Source: JBCDBD01 sp039184335
GTDB taxonomy: Bacteria; Bacteroidota; Bacteroidia; Flavobacteriales; Flavobacteriaceae
Assembly (NCBI GenBank): GCA_039184335.1
Contig: JBCDBD010000031.1
Coordinates: forward strand, 1-42,978
Length of the DNA stretch: 42,978 nucleotides
Direction: 5' to 3'
Both the position numbers and the translations under genes were made by a program. Shown piece by piece: positions 17,202 to 26,096 of this stretch. The notes under the pieces were generated by a model that was given only the letters and a program-made list of their open reading frames with translations, had not been told where the DNA came from and did not search any database. The number at the start of each line of letters is the position of its first letter. The first letter of the stretch is position 1.

Positions 17202-17818
17202 AAACGATTCAAAAATTCAGAAATTTCCGTTGGATAGCACTTTTGTTTATAGCTATCGCCGTGGTAAGTTGTAGTGACGATGACGATGCTGCACCAGAAG
17301 AAGAAAATGAACTTGAGGTAATCACTGATGTGACTTTAGTCTTTACCAATGATGCCGACCCTAGTGATGTGGTCATGGCATCCGCTCAAGACCCTGATGG
17401 TGAAGGGATATTGGATTTGGTGGTTCAAGATGCGATTACCCTTACAGCGGATACGCAGTATACGTTGACCTTTGAGATTTTCAACAATTTGGAAACGCCA
17501 GGAGAGGATATCGGTGAAGAAATAGCAGACGAAGATGATGAGCATCAGTTTTTCTTTAGCTTTACCACCGATGCTTTTGACAGCCCCGCAGGCAACGGTA
17601 ACATTGACAATGCTTCTGACCCGATCAATTACAATGACCAAGATGACAATGGAAATCCGGTAGGTTTGTCAACCACTTGGACTACACCTACGACTGGAAC
17701 GACTGAGGGAATGTTCACGGCTAGGCTGCAACATCAACCTGGTGTGAAAACAGATACTTCAGATGCCAACGATGGAGATTCTGATTTTAACTTAATGTTT
17801 GTTTTGAACATTCAGTAA
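17198..17818 (+). CDS. Acidic lipoprotein next to the TonB receptor
   Basis: This 206-residue protein has a lipoprotein signal ending AIAVVSC (lipid-bearing Cys at about 26), followed by SDDDDAAPEEENE. That Asp-rich start resembles the surface-export signal of Bacteroidota lipoproteins. The mature domain is rich in Thr and Asp: a TLVFTNDADPSDVV strand region, TADTQYTLTFEIFNN, EEIADEDDEHQFFFSF, and a C-terminal strand FNLMFVLNIQ. I recall similar proteins called 'type 1 periplasmic binding fold' in databases, which the sequence does not clearly support. Its position directly after a metal-type TonB receptor suggests a surface or periplasmic partner. It ends with a strong terminator. Confidence 0.82.
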   Translation: MKTIQKFRNFRWIALLFIAIAVVSCSDDDDAAPEEENELEVITDVTLVFTNDADPSDVVMASAQDPDGEGILDLVVQDAITLTADTQYTLTFEIFNNLETPGEDIGEEIADEDDEHQFFFSFTTDAFDSPAGNGNIDNASDPINYNDQDDNGNPVGLSTTWTTPTTGTTEGMFTARLQHQPGVKTDTSDANDGDSDFNLMFVLNIQ

Positions 17819-17834
17819 AATTAATTTGACATGC

Positions 17835-17880
17835 AAAAAACTCCCGCGCTGTTCAACCTATCAGAGTGGGAGTTTTTTTT
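17835..17880 (+). terminator. Rho-independent terminator after the acidic lipoprotein
   Basis: The core stem ACTCCC/GGGAGT (17840-17845 and 17867-17872) extends inward with one mismatch and outward by A-T pairs. Eight T's follow. It separates the receptor group from the ABC operon starting at 17937. Confidence 0.85.
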
Positions 17881-17936
17881 ACAGGTTCCGAAATAGGAAT
17901 CAATCTTTCTTACGAAGTACTTAAACCGAAAAATAG

Positions 17937-18653
17937 ATGATCATTACCAACAACCTTACAAAAAAATATGGTAGGCAGATTGCGCTTGACCATTTGAACC
18001 TGAACGTAAAAGAAGGTGAAATCTATTGCCTGTTAGGCGCCAATGGTGCGGGAAAAACGACTACAATAAACTTGTTGCTTGGTTTTATCGAACCTACCTC
18101 GGGCAGTGCCTTCGTCAATCAATTGGACGTTCAGCAAAATCTAAGGGCAACCAAACAGTTTCTGGCCTATATCCCTGAAAACTTGATGCTCTACCCCAGC
18201 TTAACAGCGGTGGAGAACCTGGATTATTTCTCGGGAATTGCGGGCAAAAAACTGTCAACGTCAGTTCTAAAAGATTTTTTGGAAGAAGCAGGCCTACAAA
18301 CTGATGCCTTTGAAAAACGGATTTCCACCTTTTCCAAAGGAATGCGTCAAAAAGTAGGCATTGCTATTGCCCTTGCCAAGGAAGCAAAGGTATTGCTACT
18401 TGACGAACCCACTTCTGGACTCGACCCAAAGGCCAGTAATGAATTCAGTTTGTTGTTACAAAAACTTCGTACCAAAGGTGTGGCTACCCTAATGGCAACA
18501 CACGATCTTTTTCGGGCCAAAGAAGTAGCATCACACATTGGCATCATGAAAGACGGCCAACTGAAGCAACAGTTTGTGGCTGATGATATTTCCCTTTCCA
18601 AACTGGAGCAAGTTTATCTCAATACCATGGACTATAACGAATTGACAGTATGA
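17937..18653 (+). CDS. ABC-2 transporter ATP-binding protein
   Basis: This 238-residue ABC ATPase powers the two membrane proteins encoded next. The Walker A is LLGANGAGKTTTINLLLG, the signature FSKGMRQKVGIA, the Walker B VLLLDEPTSGLDPKA, and the switch His lies in MATHD. The sequence style (CcmA/NosF/GldA-like) points to an ABC-2 exporter or mechanotransducer and not to an importer. The gene follows a terminator, so it probably opens the operon. Its TGA overlaps the next ATG (ATGA), indicating coupled translation. The transported substrate is unknown. Confidence 0.93.
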   Translation: MIITNNLTKKYGRQIALDHLNLNVKEGEIYCLLGANGAGKTTTINLLLGFIEPTSGSAFVNQLDVQQNLRATKQFLAYIPENLMLYPSLTAVENLDYFSGIAGKKLSTSVLKDFLEEAGLQTDAFEKRISTFSKGMRQKVGIAIALAKEAKVLLLDEPTSGLDPKASNEFSLLLQKLRTKGVATLMATHDLFRAKEVASHIGIMKDGQLKQQFVADDISLSKLEQVYLNTMDYNELTV

Positions 18654-20056
18654 TCGCAAAGACTTTTTTAAAGGAAACCAAGCAATTGTTGCGTGATGGG
18701 CGTGTACGTATTGCCATGATCATGGTCTTTTCACTGTTGGGAATAGCGGTATGGATCAGTACAAGACAATACCAAAATGTAAATGAACAATATGCAATGG
18801 CTAAAACCGCTGAACGCGCCATATGGGATAGTCAAGGAGAAAAAAATCCGCACTCAGCAGCGCATTACGGCACCTACGCCTTTAAACCCAAATATCCATT
18901 ATCATTGATAGATCAAGGTGTTGATAAATATGCGGGCACATCCATATTCTTAGAAGCCCATAATCGCAATGAGGCACAGTTCAGTGCTGCAGCCGATCAG
19001 ACCGGTTTGGCTCGATTCGGGGATTTGACCCCTGATTTTATATTGCTTTTTATTATCCCCTTGCTTATTATTCTGTTGGGGTATAACAGTTTTACCAAGG
19101 AACGCGAAATGGGGACGCTTACCCTATTGAAAAGCCAAGGTATTTCTTCCTTTAAATGGATTTGGGGAAAATGGCTGGCACTAATTACCCCCATTTTCTC
19201 CATCACTTTTGTGCTGTTCCTTATTGCAGGATTGGTCTTATCGAACCTTAAGGATTTTGGGGTTTTTAATTGGAACACGATAATCGTTATGTTTCTGGTC
19301 TACATCGTGTTCTATGCGGTGTTTATCAATATTGTTTTAGTCATTTCCGCAAGAGCAAAAAAATCAGGGATTTCATTGGTGTTGGGGCTAGGTGTCTGGA
19401 TTGTTGCCTGTTTGTTAGCACCAAAAATGGCCACAAATATTGCACAGGTGAAGCACCCTTATCCTACGGCCCAAGAGTTTGCCGAAGCGGTCCAAGAAGA
19501 TAAAGACAAAGGATTGGACGGTCATAATCCATGGAACGAAGAAGCCCAAGAACTGGAGCGAGCTGTTTTGGCAGAATATGGGGTCGATAGCCTAAGTCAA
19601 CTGCCCTTCAACTTTGATGGCTACATTATGCAAAAAGGGGAAGAACATCAAGCCGAGGTGTATTTCAAACATTACAATTATTTAAAAAAGCAATACGGTA
19701 AACAAACCCAGGTGTATCAAACACTTGCGGTGTTGTCCCCTTTCCTACCTACCCGGTTTTTAAGTATGTCACTGGCAAATACGGATTATGGTACCCACTG
19801 GCATTTCAATGACGCTGCTGAAAAATACCGAATCGCTACCCAAAAATTCCTGAATGATCACTTTGCCGAAAGCACTGAATATGGTGATTGGGGCTGGAAG
19901 GCAGATGCCAGTTATTGGAAAGAATTACCTCAGTTTGATTATGATCCGCCCACCTTGGCGAGCACACTTTCTCAAAATACATCCAATGTTGCCTTGCTGG
20001 GAGGTTGGTTTGTATTGTCTTTTGGGTTGCTATTTCTTACCGTAAAAATCAAATAG
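18650..20056 (+). CDS. ABC-2 permease, DUF3526-like, first copy
   Basis: This 468-residue inner-membrane protein has one hydrophobic segment near residues 22-38, a soluble loop of about 100 residues and four segments at about 128-270 (LFIIPLLIILLGYNSF, WLALITPIFSITFVLFLIAG, IVMFLVYIVFYAVFINIVLV, VLGLGVWIVACLLAPK). A second soluble domain of about 150 residues precedes a final segment. The KEREMGTLTLLKSQG motif after segment 2 is typical of NosY-type ABC-2 permeases. The large loops are probably periplasmic. It overlaps the ATPase gene by 4 bp, and the second permease starts 2 bp after its stop. Confidence 0.88.
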   Translation: MIAKTFLKETKQLLRDGRVRIAMIMVFSLLGIAVWISTRQYQNVNEQYAMAKTAERAIWDSQGEKNPHSAAHYGTYAFKPKYPLSLIDQGVDKYAGTSIFLEAHNRNEAQFSAAADQTGLARFGDLTPDFILLFIIPLLIILLGYNSFTKEREMGTLTLLKSQGISSFKWIWGKWLALITPIFSITFVLFLIAGLVLSNLKDFGVFNWNTIIVMFLVYIVFYAVFINIVLVISARAKKSGISLVLGLGVWIVACLLAPKMATNIAQVKHPYPTAQEFAEAVQEDKDKGLDGHNPWNEEAQELERAVLAEYGVDSLSQLPFNFDGYIMQKGEEHQAEVYFKHYNYLKKQYGKQTQVYQTLAVLSPFLPTRFLSMSLANTDYGTHWHFNDAAEKYRIATQKFLNDHFAESTEYGDWGWKADASYWKELPQFDYDPPTLASTLSQNTSNVALLGGWFVLSFGLLFLTVKIK

Positions 20057-20058
20057 CC

Positions 20059-21489
20059 ATGTTAAAATACAACTTTAAATACGAATTAAAACAGCTGCTG
20101 CGCAGCCGTTGGATTCAGCTATTGAGTGCACTCTTACTATCGCTATTTGGTTTTGCCACCTATAATGGATTGGAAAAAGTGGACGAGCGCAATAAGGCTA
20201 TAGCAACAGCGCAAGGAAATGTCCTCAAAAATGATGAAAGAATGATGAAACTCTTGGACAGTCTCGACCGTGGACTGGAGGTTTCCATCCCTTCATGGAG
20301 ATATCCTACGAATCCCATGGAAATCGGCAATAACTATCCGCGGGTGGCCGCTATGCCCACTGAGCCGTTTGCCTTTGTGGCTACCGGGCAGAGCGATATG
20401 TTTACACATTACAAAAAACCCGAGGTATACGGTTTTTCCTTTATCGAGGATTTCACGGAAATGACCAGTCCTGTGCAATTGCTTTTTGGCAGCTTCGACC
20501 TAGCTTTTGTCATTGTGTATCTGCTGCCATTGCTCATTATTGCATTTAGTTACAACGTGCTTTCTGCAGAACGGGAAAGTGGTTCTTTACGACTACTGGG
20601 CGCACAGCCTATACGAATTGAAACATGGGTATTGCAAAAGCTGGGCCTTCGATTGTTATGGCTCTCCCTACTTGTCATTGCAACCTTGCTTTTGGTTTTA
20701 CTGGTCCTAGGAATCAATCCATTCAATAACTTGAATACGCTTTTGGGGTTGATCTCTTTGGTACTTGTTTATGAACTTTTTTGGTTTGCTTTGGCTTTCT
20801 TAATCAACCTTTGGGTAGGACAATCTGCCAAAAATGCCATGGCACTCTTGGGGCTTTGGATTGTATTTGTGCTTTTGGTTCCCTCTGTAATCAATCAAAT
20901 GGGGAGTACCTTATATGCAACCCCTTCCCGTGTGCTCATGATCAATGAGATGCGCGACACACAGGCGGATGTACTCAAAAACGTGGATGAAATATTAAAC
21001 AACTTTCTACGGGACCATCCAGAATATGCTGTTAATGACACTACCCTGCAACGTAATTACTGGCATAATTTTATGGTAGCGCAAAAAGTGATCCGTGAGG
21101 AGCTACAACCTGTTTTGGACAATCATGACCAGCAGTTGAAGAAACAGCAAGATTGGGTGGCACAATTCAAATGGATTTCTCCTGCGGTAATCACACAGGA
21201 AGCGCTAAATCAAATGGCAGGCACCTCTTCTCGTGACTATGAAAATTTTAGGCAACAGGTTTTGGATTTTTCTGAGGAGTGGCGTAATCATTTTATGCCA
21301 ATGGTTTATAACAATGCTGATTTCACTATGGAGGACTTAGAAAATCTACCGCAGTTTGAGTATATGCCTTTAAAAGGTACACCTATAAGTGCACCTTTAA
21401 CTGTTTTGGGATTTTCCCTTTTTGTATATCTCTTAGGGGTTTTTGTGTATGGGAGAAAATCGAAGGATAGTATTTTAACAACTGTGTAG
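20059..21489 (+). CDS. ABC-2 permease, DUF3526-like, second copy
   Basis: This 476-residue protein is a paralogue of the preceding permease with the same plan: one early segment, a soluble loop, four clustered segments, a second soluble domain and a C-terminal segment (PLTVLGFSLFVYLLGVFVYG). The shared landmark is NVLSAERESGSLRLLGAQP. The two permeases probably form a heterodimer with the single ATPase at 17937. I use ATG 20059, two bp after the upstream stop; an upstream extension would run inside the previous gene. The binding-lipoprotein gene starts 1 bp after its stop. The substrate is unknown. Confidence 0.88.
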   Translation: MLKYNFKYELKQLLRSRWIQLLSALLLSLFGFATYNGLEKVDERNKAIATAQGNVLKNDERMMKLLDSLDRGLEVSIPSWRYPTNPMEIGNNYPRVAAMPTEPFAFVATGQSDMFTHYKKPEVYGFSFIEDFTEMTSPVQLLFGSFDLAFVIVYLLPLLIIAFSYNVLSAERESGSLRLLGAQPIRIETWVLQKLGLRLLWLSLLVIATLLLVLLVLGINPFNNLNTLLGLISLVLVYELFWFALAFLINLWVGQSAKNAMALLGLWIVFVLLVPSVINQMGSTLYATPSRVLMINEMRDTQADVLKNVDEILNNFLRDHPEYAVNDTTLQRNYWHNFMVAQKVIREELQPVLDNHDQQLKKQQDWVAQFKWISPAVITQEALNQMAGTSSRDYENFRQQVLDFSEEWRNHFMPMVYNNADFTMEDLENLPQFEYMPLKGTPISAPLTVLGFSLFVYLLGVFVYGRKSKDSILTTV

Positions 21490-21490
21490 T

Positions 21491-22732
21491 ATGTTGCGGA
21501 CCATTTCAATCATTATTGCCGTTTTTCTGTTCCTTTCTGGATGCAAATCCGAAAACAAAAAAGAGCAGACCGTCTCAGAAACCAATTTAATGGACTATGG
21601 ACAGGTATTTGAATATCAGGTCACTCCAAAATACGCTAAAAAGTTTACCGTAAACTACCATGATAACTACAAAGTGGTACGCACCAATGCCACCTTATTC
21701 GATAATAACTCAGAAGATGCCACCTCCTCTGATATTGAAGATGTATTGGTATTGGTTCAAAAGGGCACCACACCTCCAGAGCTTAAAGGTCCGCTAAAAG
21801 GTGCCTCCATAATTGAAATCCCCGTCGAATCCGCGGCAGTTAATGTGCAACATTCTGAGAGTTTCCTACGGGAAATTGGACTTGAAAACCGCATCAATGC
21901 CATTGGAGGGCTCTATTCCTACAACGATGAAATGCGAGAAAAAGCCTTGACCGGTGCCATTGGTCAAATAGGCTACAGTTGGCATAGCCCCCCCAATTTT
22001 GAAGTATTGCTGCAAAGAAAACCGGATGTCTTTTTAATGACTTTGGCCAGTTTGTCCCACAAAGAGAGTCTGGATATGGGTCGTCAATTTGGAATACCCA
22101 CTGTGCCTGTCTTTGATTGGGCGGAACACGACTACTTAGCTCGAGCCGAATGGGTAAAGTTCTACTCCTTGTTTTTTAATGCCGAAAAAGAGGCTAATGA
22201 GGTTTTCAACACTATTGAAAATAAGGTTGAAAGCCTCAAAAGATTGACCCAGAATATTGCGACTAAGGAAAGTGCCCTTTGGGGGTATTATGGGAGCAAA
22301 CAACGCTGGATCATGCAAATAAATAGCATCCCAGCCCAATATTTAGCGGATGCAGGTATTGAAAACGTCCTTGCCAAAAACACCAAGGCCAATGCTGACG
22401 GATCTCAAGCATTGAACACGGAGGAATTACTACTAAAAGGAAAAGGAGCCCAACATTGGGTCATTGGGGATATCCATGCCGCACCTTTACCACAGGAAAA
22501 TATCATGAACCACTTTGATTCATGGCGAACAGGAAAGCTATACCACAATCTAAAACGGGTGAAGCCCAAAGTAAACACTTCGGATTGGTACGCCAAAGCC
22601 ATTGTGCGCCCTGACATGGTATTGGAGGATCTCATACGTCTTGCCTATCCACAACTATTACCAGATCATACTCCTGTTTTTATGGGGTATTACGATAAAG
22701 TTTCCGAAGGACCTGTTGAGCAACAAGGCTAA
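21491..22732 (+). CDS. ABC importer substrate-binding lipoprotein, first copy
   Basis: This 413-residue protein has a lipoprotein signal ending FLFLSGC. An N-terminal strand segment (YAKKFTVNYHDNYKVVRT) is typical of Bacteroidota FecB/BtuF-type binding proteins. The two-lobe helical-backbone receptor fold follows: ESAAVNVQHSESFLREIGLENRINAIGG, IGQIGYSWHSPPNFEVLLQRKPDVFL and FDWAEHDYLARAEWVKFYSLFF. Such proteins bind metal chelates, haem or cobalamin and deliver them to FecCD-type permeases, as found downstream. The stop overlaps the start of a second, related copy (TAATG). The ligand is unknown. Confidence 0.9.
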   Translation: MLRTISIIIAVFLFLSGCKSENKKEQTVSETNLMDYGQVFEYQVTPKYAKKFTVNYHDNYKVVRTNATLFDNNSEDATSSDIEDVLVLVQKGTTPPELKGPLKGASIIEIPVESAAVNVQHSESFLREIGLENRINAIGGLYSYNDEMREKALTGAIGQIGYSWHSPPNFEVLLQRKPDVFLMTLASLSHKESLDMGRQFGIPTVPVFDWAEHDYLARAEWVKFYSLFFNAEKEANEVFNTIENKVESLKRLTQNIATKESALWGYYGSKQRWIMQINSIPAQYLADAGIENVLAKNTKANADGSQALNTEELLLKGKGAQHWVIGDIHAAPLPQENIMNHFDSWRTGKLYHNLKRVKPKVNTSDWYAKAIVRPDMVLEDLIRLAYPQLLPDHTPVFMGYYDKVSEGPVEQQG

Positions 22733-24000
22733 TGATGGAAAGGAAGGTTTACATCCATGGAAAAATCCATAATTGGCGTCTAGCACTTGATACTGGACAT
22801 CGCCGAGCATTACTTCCTTTATTCGCTATTGGTATAACGGTTTTGATGATGGCCAGCTGCCAATCCCACACAAAAAAAAATAAAGCCCCCATCGAATCAA
22901 ATGAGTCCGCAACTTCATTAAGTGATACCGTACGTATTGTACATGCCAATAACTTTTCAGTTTCCTACTCAGAAAGCTACAAACTGGTACATATTCATTA
23001 TAGTAGTCCGGATAGAGGTATGGTCTTCGACAAGAAATTGGTGTTGGTACCGCAAGGAAAGGGAAAACCTGAGTTAAAAAGTGAACTTAAAGACGCTTGG
23101 GTCATAGAAGTTCCGTTAAAGACCGCGGCGGCGAATGATGACGGGGAGGTAACGCGATTGAAAGCCCTAGGTTTGATGGACAATATCGTGGCCATGGGTG
23201 GAGGGGCCATCTACGATGCGGAGTTGAGAAAGCGATGGGAAGCAAAGGAAATTGCTTCCATTGGCTACAGTTTTCACCGACCTCCTTTACCCGAATTGGT
23301 GCTATCCATTGATCCAGATATATTGATTCAATATACGTACAACCACGATGGACTGTCATCATTGGAAAAAATGAGAGCACTGGGCATTAATGCCATTCCA
23401 CAATTTGCGTGGGCGGAACCTTCCTTTTTGGGAAAGGCCGAATGGATAAAGTTTACTTCACTCTTTTTCAATAAGGAAAAAGAAGCCAATCAATTGTTTG
23501 AGGAAATCGTCGAACGTTGTAAAGTATTGATGGAAAAAGTGAATCAGAAAGAAGAAAAAGTAACTGCCTTTTTAGTGTATCATCCTTCCGATAACAGCGA
23601 TTGGTCTGCCCATCGCAATGATTTTTATGCCTCTTTTTTGGAAGCTGCAGGTGCCACAAATGTACTGGCGGATGATGGACCGACCCATGCCGTAGGTATC
23701 AATAATGAAAAAATACTTGACCTTGCCAAGAACGCGGATTTTTGGTTAGTGAATAGCACCTCTGATGAAACATGGCCTACCGTTGAATACTTAAACACTT
23801 TTAAAGCTTATCGTGAGGGTCAGGTCTATCATTATCAAAAACGCACTCGCCACGAACACAATGCCTATGATTGGTATGAAACCCCAGAGGTGAGGCCCGA
23901 CTTAGTCTTAGAGGATTTAGTGTCCGTCTTTTACCCTGAGCTCTTGCCCAACCACATTCCCCTATATTTTGAAAAAGTGAAGTTGATAAAAACGAAGTGA
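22732..24000 (+). CDS. ABC importer substrate-binding lipoprotein, second copy
   Basis: This 422-residue protein is a tandem paralogue of the gene before it: IGYSFHRPPLPELVLSIDPDIL, FAWAEPSFLGKAEWIKFTSLFFNKEKEANQ and WYETPEVRPDLVLEDLV align closely. The lipobox is LMMASC (Cys at about 43), preceded by an unusually long positively charged n-region of about 26 residues, with no later ATG to shorten it. The N-terminal strand segment NFSVSYSESYKLVHIHY is also kept. The start overlaps the upstream stop, and the FecCD permease begins 1 bp after its own stop. It may widen the substrate range or form a pair with the first copy. Confidence 0.9.
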   Translation: MMERKVYIHGKIHNWRLALDTGHRRALLPLFAIGITVLMMASCQSHTKKNKAPIESNESATSLSDTVRIVHANNFSVSYSESYKLVHIHYSSPDRGMVFDKKLVLVPQGKGKPELKSELKDAWVIEVPLKTAAANDDGEVTRLKALGLMDNIVAMGGGAIYDAELRKRWEAKEIASIGYSFHRPPLPELVLSIDPDILIQYTYNHDGLSSLEKMRALGINAIPQFAWAEPSFLGKAEWIKFTSLFFNKEKEANQLFEEIVERCKVLMEKVNQKEEKVTAFLVYHPSDNSDWSAHRNDFYASFLEAAGATNVLADDGPTHAVGINNEKILDLAKNADFWLVNSTSDETWPTVEYLNTFKAYREGQVYHYQKRTRHEHNAYDWYETPEVRPDLVLEDLVSVFYPELLPNHIPLYFEKVKLIKTK

Positions 24001-24001
24001 G

Positions 24002-25090
24002 ATGGAAACGTATTCAGACAAAATAGAAACAACCCGAAGTAGTCCCAAACTCCCCTCACGAAAAAGGGTGTTTCTTTTCCCCTTCTTAATCATTGGTGTG
24101 TTCGTTTTCATCTTGTTGGAGTTGGGTGTAGGTACCGTTTCCATCAGTATTGAAGAAATCTTGGCGGCCATCTTCAAATTGGACAATGCGGATCCTACCC
24201 ATAGCACAATAATTAAGGAGTTGCGATTGCCAAGAACCATTGCCGCCGGTATTGGTGGGGCGGCCCTTGGCACTGCCGGCCTGCAATTGCAGACCATGTT
24301 TCGAAATCCATTGGCGGGACCATGGGCCTTAGGCCTGACCGCCGGAGCTCAACTTGGGGTGGCAACCGTTGTTACGGCGGCTGCAGTGGTAGGCTCTTCC
24401 TTCCTAGAAAATTTTGAAGTATTGGGCAATTTGAGCATCGTGGCCGGAGCTATGCTAGGTTGCCTAATGGTTTTGCTTTTAATGGCCAGTATTGCTAGAT
24501 ACGTAAGTACCATTACCCTATTGATATTTGGGTTAATGCTAGGCTATCTAGCACAAGGGCTTATCAGTGCCATTTTGCATTTCACCAATGAATCGCAAGG
24601 TAAAATCTTCTCAGGTTGGAATGATGGTAGTTTTGCCGGCGTTTACTGGGAACATTTTCCTATACTCATTCCCATGGCCATTATCGGATTGGTCAGTGGA
24701 TGGTTAATGGCCAAACCTTTGAACGCCTTTTTATTGGGTGAAAATTATGCTCGTGCGTTGGGGATGTCCATAAAGCGAACTCGAATAATTACGCTTGGCA
24801 GTGCGGTCCTTTTGGCCGCCCCGGTAACGGCATATTGCGGTCCCGTTCTTTTTTTGGGGCTGATCGTTCCGCATTTGGCGCGCGGGATATTTGGCACTTC
24901 GGATCACCGAATCTTGATTCCAGCTGTGATGGTTTTGGGTTGTCTGATCGCAATGGCCGCCGATTTGTTCGTCCATCTTCCATGGGAACGCCATTTTCTT
25001 CATTTGAATGCGGTAAATGCATTGATAGGTGCCCCTGTGGTCATGTGGGTATTGTTGAGAAACCGCAAAATGCGAACCTTTGAATTCTAG
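24002..25090 (+). CDS. FecCD-family ABC importer permease
   Basis: This 362-residue polytopic protein is of the FecCD/BtuC type, which moves iron chelates, haem or cobalamin into the cytoplasm as a homodimer. Landmarks are LRLPRTIAAGIGGAALGTAGLQLQTMFRNPLAGPWALGLTAGA, cut here by family-typical breaks at residues near 75-115. Others are FSGWNDGSFAGVYWEH, GENYARALGMSIKR (the loop contacting the ATPase) and CGPVLFLGLIVPHLAR. A 30-residue cytoplasmic tail precedes the first segment. It lies between the binding proteins and the ATPase with 1-bp gaps. Confidence 0.93.
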   Translation: METYSDKIETTRSSPKLPSRKRVFLFPFLIIGVFVFILLELGVGTVSISIEEILAAIFKLDNADPTHSTIIKELRLPRTIAAGIGGAALGTAGLQLQTMFRNPLAGPWALGLTAGAQLGVATVVTAAAVVGSSFLENFEVLGNLSIVAGAMLGCLMVLLLMASIARYVSTITLLIFGLMLGYLAQGLISAILHFTNESQGKIFSGWNDGSFAGVYWEHFPILIPMAIIGLVSGWLMAKPLNAFLLGENYARALGMSIKRTRIITLGSAVLLAAPVTAYCGPVLFLGLIVPHLARGIFGTSDHRILIPAVMVLGCLIAMAADLFVHLPWERHFLHLNAVNALIGAPVVMWVLLRNRKMRTFEF

Positions 25091-25091
25091 G

Positions 25092-26096
25092 ATGATGGAA
25101 GATGTTTTGAAGTTGGAACAATTGTCTATTGGGTATCCCCTAAAATCGGGAAACAAAGTGGTCGCCAAAAATATTTCCGAAACCCTGAAAAAGGGGGAAC
25201 TGGTGTGCCTATTGGGTCCCAATGGTGCCGGAAAATCCACCCTGATCCGTTCAATTTCTGGTTCCCAGAAACCGTTGAAAGGAAAGGTTTTGTTGGAAGG
25301 AAAAGATATTTTTCAAATATCCGCCCGCAAACTTGCCCAAAAGTTGAGTTTGGTGCTTACCGAACGGGTGCACGGGGGCATGCTCAGCAGCTATGAGGTG
25401 GTTGGCTTAGGGAGGTATCCTTATACCAGATGGTCCGGGAAACTCCAAGCTACAGACCATCATGTTATCCAATGGGCCATTTCAAAAGTAGGAGCCGAAG
25501 AGCTTAGTGAGCGCATGTTATCTGAGCTCAGCGATGGGGAACGGCAAAAAGTCATGGTAGCCAAGGCACTCGCGCAAGAGCCAGAAATCATGATATTAGA
25601 TGAAATCACCGCCTTTTTGGATTTACCTAGACGTATAGAGATCATGCAATTAATGCGACAACTGGCCAAAAAGGAGAACAAGTGCATCCTAATGTCCACG
25701 CATGATATGGAATTGGCATTGAAATATTCGGACAAACTATGGTTATTACCCAAGAATGGCCAGCTGTCCATTGGTGCGCCAGAGGACTTGGTCTTAAATG
25801 GCACTTTTGCCCAAGCCTTTGAAAGTGAGGGAATTCATTTTGATCTGCAAAAAGGAGCTTTTGAAAGTCACGAACCCTATCAGCAGCAGGTACAGTTGAA
25901 CGGCTCCGGTAATGAACTGCTTTGGACCAAAAAAGCCTTGGAACGAGCTCGAATTCAAATTGTCCAAAATGCTGAAATTACCGTCTCTGTTTATAACAAT
26001 GACCAAGGGATGTCTTGGGAACTCGATTCAAAAGGCCTCAAAAAAGAAATTGCCTCCATATACGAACTGCTACAAACGATAAATGAAGATGATTGA
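25092..26096 (+). CDS. FecE-type ABC importer ATPase with C-terminal extension
   Basis: This 334-residue ABC ATPase of the FecE/BtuD/HmuV type has the Walker A LLGPNGAGKSTLIRSISG, the signature LSDGERQKVMVAKAL, the Walker B IMILDEITAFLDLPRR, and the switch His in MSTHDME. Typical members end near residue 260. This one continues for about 75 residues (ELLWTKKALERARIQIVQNAE, SVYNNDQGMSWELDS, EIASIYELLQTINEDD) in what looks like a small alpha/beta domain. I start at ATG 25092, since the longer frame uses a TTG inside the permease gene. ATG 25095 is equally possible. It pairs with the FecCD permease. Confidence 0.92.
   Translation: MMEDVLKLEQLSIGYPLKSGNKVVAKNISETLKKGELVCLLGPNGAGKSTLIRSISGSQKPLKGKVLLEGKDIFQISARKLAQKLSLVLTERVHGGMLSSYEVVGLGRYPYTRWSGKLQATDHHVIQWAISKVGAEELSERMLSELSDGERQKVMVAKALAQEPEIMILDEITAFLDLPRRIEIMQLMRQLAKKENKCILMSTHDMELALKYSDKLWLLPKNGQLSIGAPEDLVLNGTFAQAFESEGIHFDLQKGAFESHEPYQQQVQLNGSGNELLWTKKALERARIQIVQNAEITVSVYNNDQGMSWELDSKGLKKEIASIYELLQTINEDD

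Noticed and set aside
17937..21489. Nitrous oxide reductase maturation (nosDFY)
   Set aside because: The ATPase and permeases are NosFY-like, but there is no NosD, NosZ or NosL, and there are two permeases.
25080..25091. TTG start for the FecE-type ATPase
   Set aside because: It lies within the permease gene, and ATG 25092/25095 directly follow the permease stop.
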